This document shows, piece by piece, positions 61,601-64,000 of a stretch of 64,000 nucleotides of DNA. Numbering within the stretch: the stretch's first letter is position 1; every line of letters starts with the position of its first letter. This DNA comes from Orthonyx spaldingii. Lineage: Eukaryota; Chordata; Aves; Passeriformes; Orthonychidae. The position numbers were made by a program, and so were the translations under genes. The notes under the pieces were generated by a model. The model was given only the letters and a program-made list of their open reading frames with translations, had not been told where the DNA came from and searched no databases. The stretch covers positions 1,041,378 through 1,105,377 of the forward strand of contig VZTJ01000300.1 of NCBI GenBank assembly GCA_013397795.1. The letters are read 5' to 3'.

Positions 61601-63837
61601 GGCTGATCCTCAGGACTGTACAGCTGAGGGAGAGGAGGTCTGGGCGGTGCTTCATCTTCCTGGGAACAGGAAAGCACAGGGATTTGGCAAAGAGCATGAA
61701 AACAGTCTGGCATAAACTGAAAGCTCATCACATTATATGAATTATTTGTGACTGCTTCAGCACGCTCTCCTCTGTCCACACCAGAAGCTCGAGGATTTAA
61801 AGCCCAAGCAAGGCTCAAGAAATCAACCACGGAGTATTCCCAAGGAAGGCTCTGGATACTAACATGTTCTAAACCAGTCTAAGCCATGGTACAGAAGGCT
61901 CCAAGTTATGCATGTCTTGTGCTGCAAGTGCTACTGCTCAGTTCCAACACAAAGACCTGAAGTGCCTTCCTGTTGTGCCTCCACTTCCTAACTGTGACAC
62001 TTCCACTGTTCCTGACAGAAGGGAAATGGAAACACTGCTGAATGAATCTCATAAGAGCAGTACTTACAACCTTTGGCTTGAGCTTGACTGGTGACTGAAG
62101 AGGCGGCTCGATTTTTTTCAGCTGCTGTGCTTGGTGCTGTGTCCTGGTCTGGAAATAAGGCTGTGGATACAGCCTAACCTCCAGAGGGGATTTAACTGGA
62201 CTGCGTGGAGGGCTCTGTGGGGCTGAAAGTTTGCTCTCCACAGTAGCAAGGGAAGCTGGTAAGGAAGGCACTGAAGACTGAGAAAATGAAGGCACTGTTT
62301 TTCTCTCTAGGGAAGAAATAGACAAAAACATTTCTTGATGAGGACCTAGCAAGTCTTTCAGGCCAAAAATAAAACCACACAGTTCAGTATCATCCCATAA
62401 AATTCCTGGTAGAGTGCAGTGGGAGTAAAGGAAGGAAAGCCTGGGAGTCCTATGAAATTGATCTATAAGCTATATCTGGCCCCATGCCACAGATTCCTTA
62501 GGTTGCCTACAGATCTAGAACTCAGAACTATACCTCAGGACTATTTTATCTCTGTATGTAAAAGGTGAGCAAAGATACTTTAAATACAAAGTGAATTTTG
62601 CAGTAGGCGTTAACAGCCTCGTGCTATCCCAAACATCAGGTCTTGTCTTTGAAACATAATAAAGCCACTGAAATGCAGACCACACACACTCTCCCTTCCT
62701 CTCTTCCAGAGCTGATGTTGCTCTGCCCACCGAACACTTGCCTGAAGAAGGACGGGAAAAGCAACTGCAGCAAGGGCAGCTGGGCAGCATCCGAGGGGAC
62801 AAAAAAAAGAAAACAAACCCAGAGAAAAACCCAGAGAAGAGCTCCTGGACAGGATGTAGAACAGATACTACACTGGTAAGAGCCTGCCATGTGACAGAAA
62901 CCCCTTCTGCAACTTGAAGAATGTAGCCCATTATTGTTATTGTTGTTCCCTTTTTTTTATGGCTTGTTACATTTTAGTGCCATAGGTATGTGAAAACAAA
63001 CAACAAAAAAAACTTTCTGTCACCTCAAGCAAAAAACCACCAAGTTAATGTACTCAATCAACAGAGATTTCTGACACATCCAATAGCAAAATTAACTGGC
63101 TTTTCTGAAGTAGAACAAATTTCCAGATTATTTGCACAGACCCAAAGACTCAGTTACATTGGTGCATTTTTTATTTCTTCATCGTTGTCCTAGGTTGCAA
63201 TATAAGATATATTCTATTATCATCTCCACAAGCTGTGAAAACAGGTGGGGCACTGTTCGTTATCTCCTGTCATGACTCACCCCTGATAACTCCCTCCGGG
63301 TGTTATCTCTGTTACTGGGCCATCAAGAAACCACCACATGACTCATGGAATTACCTCACTGGAATTACCTCATCCCATTGTGAGATGCTCTGCCCAGGGG
63401 GGAGGAGCCAAGCATTCCCACCTGGATATAACCTGGGCTTTGGAACTGCACAAGGCAGCCCTGCCTACTGGATTCCCAGAGGACAAGAGCTACCACTGGA
63501 CCTTTAGGTGGAGACCAGACTTTTCTACAGGGTCACCGCTTCAACTGAACCACTTCACTTGGACTGCTACCACCACCCTGACTAACAGGGTGTCAGGTTG
63601 TATCCTGACTCTGTCAGTTTTTTTCCTTGTATTCTTGCATTTATTTTAATTTTCCTATTAAATTTTAATTCTGACTTGCAATCTCCCACTGGTTTGTTTT
63701 CAAACTAGTATAATCGTGTTCTCCTTACCTGGATTCTTTATAGAGTCTACTATGGTTTTGTAGTTTGCTTTATTTGCACTCAAGCCAGCTGTAACATCTT
63801 CAATTCTCCACAAGTCTTTTTGTATTTGTGTTTTCTC
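48053..63837 (-). CDS. PLEKHA7: PLEKHA7, C-terminal ten coding exons
   Basis: PLEKHA7 is a zonula adherens protein that binds p120-catenin and links E-cadherin junctions to microtubule minus ends through CAMSAP3. It also docks PDZD11. Ten coding segments on the minus strand are 63837-63729, 62306-62068, 61659-61471, 61206-61089, 60250-60171, 59779-59579, 56385-56233, 53768-53635, 52802-52660 and 48075-48053. Every junction is GT..AG and the phases chain to 462 codons plus stop with no break. Diagnostic peptides are KDLWRIEDVTAGLSANKANY, EDEAPPRPPLP, PREATVIRHTSVRGLKRQ, LYSGDHQRGKMSAEEQLERM, IPERYVELEPEEPLS and ISYALASEASQRSKEVA, all matching the mammalian C-terminal half. The human protein is about 1,120 residues, and the N-terminal WW and PH domain exons lie beyond the right edge. 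The visible part is a proline-rich linker followed by basic, probably coiled-coil helices. Confidence 0.97.
48398..48480 (-). mobile_element. Short CR1 3'-end fragment
   Basis: In plus orientation it reads 'ggaatcacagaatggttggg', then 'agaagggacctctgaagatc', then 'ctccagtcccctgctcgagt', the reverse complement of a CR1 3' terminus beginning at its ATTC(T) repeat. It lies in the last PLEKHA7 intron in the same sense as the gene. Confidence 0.8.
48481..52659 (-). other. PLEKHA7: Last PLEKHA7 intron, remaining part
   Basis: Intronic DNA between coding exons at 52660 and 48075, mostly AT-rich. A less AT-rich section at 48880-49150 begins with 'gcagaattagttacaaaggg' and 'ccaaattttcagctcac', which faintly recalls an old amniote repeat. 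No further exon was needed or found, because the flanking exons join in phase. Confidence 0.7.
52660..52802 (-). CDS. PLEKHA7: PLEKHA7 exon, LQEQERIITISYALASEASQ
   Basis: The acceptor is tttccccccag|TATG and the donor GCAG|GTAATG. The exon is 143 bases. The split serine (AG|T) is followed by MHNLQPTVAQDKHNSIDLDS and then the conserved LQEQERIITISYALASEASQ segment. It starts with one base completing a codon and ends with one base left over. Confidence 0.96.
53635..53768 (-). CDS. PLEKHA7: PLEKHA7 exon, IPERYVELEPEEPLS
   Basis: The acceptor is tttctttctacag|TTG and the donor TCAAG|GTTAGG. The exon is 134 bases. It encodes LSKPEKVVIPERYVELEPEE and a basic helix (ARQRKAEKIKNILTKS). The donor, with T at +3, is somewhat weak, but the phase match to the next exon is exact. 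Confidence 0.96.
54877..54902. repeat. TA-rich microsatellite in PLEKHA7 intron
   Basis: Alternating atatat with an acat interruption, followed by a short acacac and a T-run. It is simple sequence in the intron between the coding exons at 56233 and 53768. Confidence 0.85.
55085..55232 (+). mobile_element. CR1 3'-end fragment in PLEKHA7 intron
   Basis: It reads in plus orientation as the CR1 3' end: 'aaggccaggctggatggagc', 'ggtgtccctgcccatggtag', 'gagttggaattagatgatct', 'aaggtcccttccaacacaag', ending in 'atgattct'. It is antisense to PLEKHA7. Confidence 0.9.
56233..56385 (-). CDS. PLEKHA7: PLEKHA7 exon, WKREQEFDLQLLERAIRGED
   Basis: The acceptor is gtatctattaccag|TGG and the donor GAGAG|GTAACA. 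The exon is 153 bases, 51 codons, phase 0 at both ends. It begins with WKREQEFDLQLLERAIRGED and ends with DYDLDISRE. Because it is a whole number of codons, it could be skipped without a frameshift. Confidence 0.97.
58583..58667. other. A-tracts flanking an 8-N gap
   Basis: Eighteen A, a short purine stretch, eight Ns (58618-58625), T, then forty-one A. It lies in the PLEKHA7 intron between exons 59579 and 56385. The homopolymers make both the gap and the exact lengths unreliable. Confidence 0.9.
59579..59779 (-). CDS. PLEKHA7: PLEKHA7 exon, SGDHQRGKMSAEEQLERMKR
   Basis: The acceptor is tgtcatttctccag|GAG and the donor GGCTCA|GTATGT. The exon is 201 bases, 67 codons, phase 0 at both ends. 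It encodes ERPKSALERLYSGDHQRGKM and a strongly charged helix (EEQLERMKRHQKALVRERKR) likely to form a coiled coil. This is among the best conserved segments compared with mammals. Confidence 0.97.
60171..60250 (-). CDS. PLEKHA7: PLEKHA7 exon, LSGSTSRLHQSSS
   Basis: The acceptor is ttttttcttataaag|GTTT and the donor a perfect CCAAG|GTAAGT. The exon is 80 bases. The split glycine (G|GT) is followed by LSGSTSRLHQSSSISSF and ATLRRDRSK. It is serine-rich and probably a phosphorylated linker, though phosphorylation is inference. Confidence 0.95.
61089..61206 (-). CDS. PLEKHA7: PLEKHA7 exon, VELRSYMSEPELA
   Basis: The acceptor is gtttttatgtatag|GTG and the donor CCCGTG|GTAAGC. The exon is 118 bases. 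It encodes VELRSYMSEPELAMIGGDLS and ends DSGYQTLPTR plus one base. Confidence 0.96.
61471..61659 (-). CDS. PLEKHA7: PLEKHA7 exon, EDEAPPRPPLPQLYSPEDQ
   Basis: The acceptor is gctttcctgttcccag|GAA and the donor TACAGG|GTGAGC. The exon is 189 bases, 63 codons, phase 0 at both ends. It carries two proline-rich stretches (APPRPPLP and PPAVPPLP), then REATVIRHTSVRGLKRQSDE and a basic segment. The proline motifs resemble SH3 or WW ligands, but binding partners are not shown by sequence. Confidence 0.97.
62068..62306 (-). CDS. PLEKHA7: PLEKHA7 exon, SPPRSPVKSPLEVRLYPQP
   Basis: The acceptor is tctatttcttccctag|AG and the donor GTT|GTAAGT; an alternative in-frame donor lies three bases upstream in transcript order, AAG|GTTGTA. 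The exon is 239 bases. The split glutamate is followed by RKTVPSFSQSSVPSLPASL, then APQSPPRSPVKSPLEVRLYP, and later LQSPVKLKPKV. It is a Ser/Pro-rich linker with repeated SPxK-like sites. Confidence 0.95.
62307..63185 (-). other. PLEKHA7: PLEKHA7 intron, no further exon
   Basis: Sequence between the exon at 62306 and the solo LTR. A 138-codon minus-strand open frame at 62515-62931 has no splice sites in phase and no similarity that I recognise. The flanking exons join in phase without it. Confidence 0.7.
63181..63185 (+). repeat. Target-site duplication, left copy (ATCGT)
   Basis: Matches 63713-63717 exactly and directly abuts the LTR start. Confidence 0.85.
63186..63712 (+). mobile_element. 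Solo LTR of an endogenous retrovirus
   Basis: This 527-base element begins TGTCCTAG and ends CTAGTATA, an imperfect terminal inverted repeat. It is flanked by a perfect 5-base target duplication ATCGT (63181-63185 and 63713-63717). It has an internal TATA-like box (63427-63431) and an ATTAAA poly(A)-like signal (63657-63662), followed by a T-rich end, in plus orientation. No internal retroviral genes are present, so it is a solo LTR left by recombination between the two LTRs. The sequence resembles an LTR family abundant in songbird genomes. The 5-base duplication fits ERVL-type or some other avian ERVs, but class assignment is tentative. It is antisense to PLEKHA7. Confidence 0.88.
63713..63717 (+). 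repeat. Target-site duplication, right copy (ATCGT)
   Basis: Matches 63181-63185 exactly and directly abuts the LTR end. It lies 10 bases from the PLEKHA7 splice donor at 63728. Confidence 0.85.
63729..63837 (-). CDS. PLEKHA7: PLEKHA7 exon, KDLWRIEDVTAGLSANKANY
   Basis: The acceptor is actacaaacaacag|GAG and the donor CCAG|GTAAGG. The exon is 109 bases. It encodes EKTQIQKDLWRIEDVTAGL, SANKANYKTIVDSIKNP and one base, completed by AG of the next exon to give NPERKTV. It is the most upstream PLEKHA7 exon in the window. The helical segment is well conserved in the family. Confidence 0.97.
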
Positions 63838-64000
63838 CTGTTGTTTGTAGTAAAAGAAAAAAAAAGTATCAACTATACCTCATTTTTTATTTATTATTAT
63901 GGGTTTATCCTTCTTTTGATACCAAAACCAAACTACTACTTCAGAACTTACATGAAAACTTAAAAGTTTAGAAATAAGTTAAATAATTTTTTTTAAATAA

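Noticed and set aside
62515..62931. 138-codon minus-strand frame in a PLEKHA7 intron
   Set aside because: The flanking PLEKHA7 exons join in phase without it, and it resembles no part of the protein.
1..64000. CRISPR arrays, operons, tRNA or rRNA genes
   Set aside because: No regularly spaced repeats, ribosome-binding-site-linked gene strings, or cloverleaf-like or rRNA sequences were seen. The window is vertebrate nuclear DNA.

Overview
The window is a vertebrate, almost certainly avian and probably passerine, genomic segment. The evidence is split, intron-rich genes with GT..AG junctions, several CR1 retrotransposon fragments, one solo LTR of a type I associate with songbirds, long AT-rich intergenic DNA, two CpG islands and several assembly gaps (runs of N). 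Nothing here looks bacterial, viral or plasmid-like.

Layout. (1) About 0-5 kb: moderately conserved-looking DNA and a CpG island at about 3.65-4.95 kb. From the order of the two identifiable genes, which matches the SOX6 - C11orf58 - PLEKHA7 order of mammals, this is most likely the upstream promoter end of SOX6 on the minus strand. I see no SOX6 coding sequence, only splice-like signals that could define 5' noncoding exons. (2) About 5-34.7 kb: an AT-rich gene desert with two MIR-like SINE relics, a roughly 700-base CR1 copy, a rearranged CR1, microsatellites and small gaps. (3) 34.7-39.8 kb: C11orf58 (small acidic protein SMAP) on the plus strand. It has a CpG-island promoter, exon 1 cut by a 178-N gap, four further coding exons that join in frame, and a poly(A) signal at 39764. 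(4) About 39.8-46.5 kb: intergenic space between convergent genes. (5) About 47-64 kb: the 3' part of PLEKHA7 on the minus strand. Ten coding exons join without a frame break into 462 codons plus stop. They cover the C-terminal proline-rich and helical part of this adherens-junction protein. The WW and PH domain exons lie beyond the right edge.

The genes do not form an operon or pathway; they are neighbours by conserved synteny. C11orf58 and PLEKHA7 converge, and SOX6 and C11orf58 would be divergently transcribed about 30 kb apart.

Most notable observations: a solo LTR with a perfect 5-base target duplication inserted 16 bases inside a PLEKHA7 intron from its splice donor; a 73-codon open extension in frame directly after the PLEKHA7 UGA stop; paired in-frame acceptors in the last C11orf58 exon; and a near-perfect 30-base repeat on both sides of a 2-N gap that looks like an assembly artefact. 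I did not find an undescribed biological system in this window.
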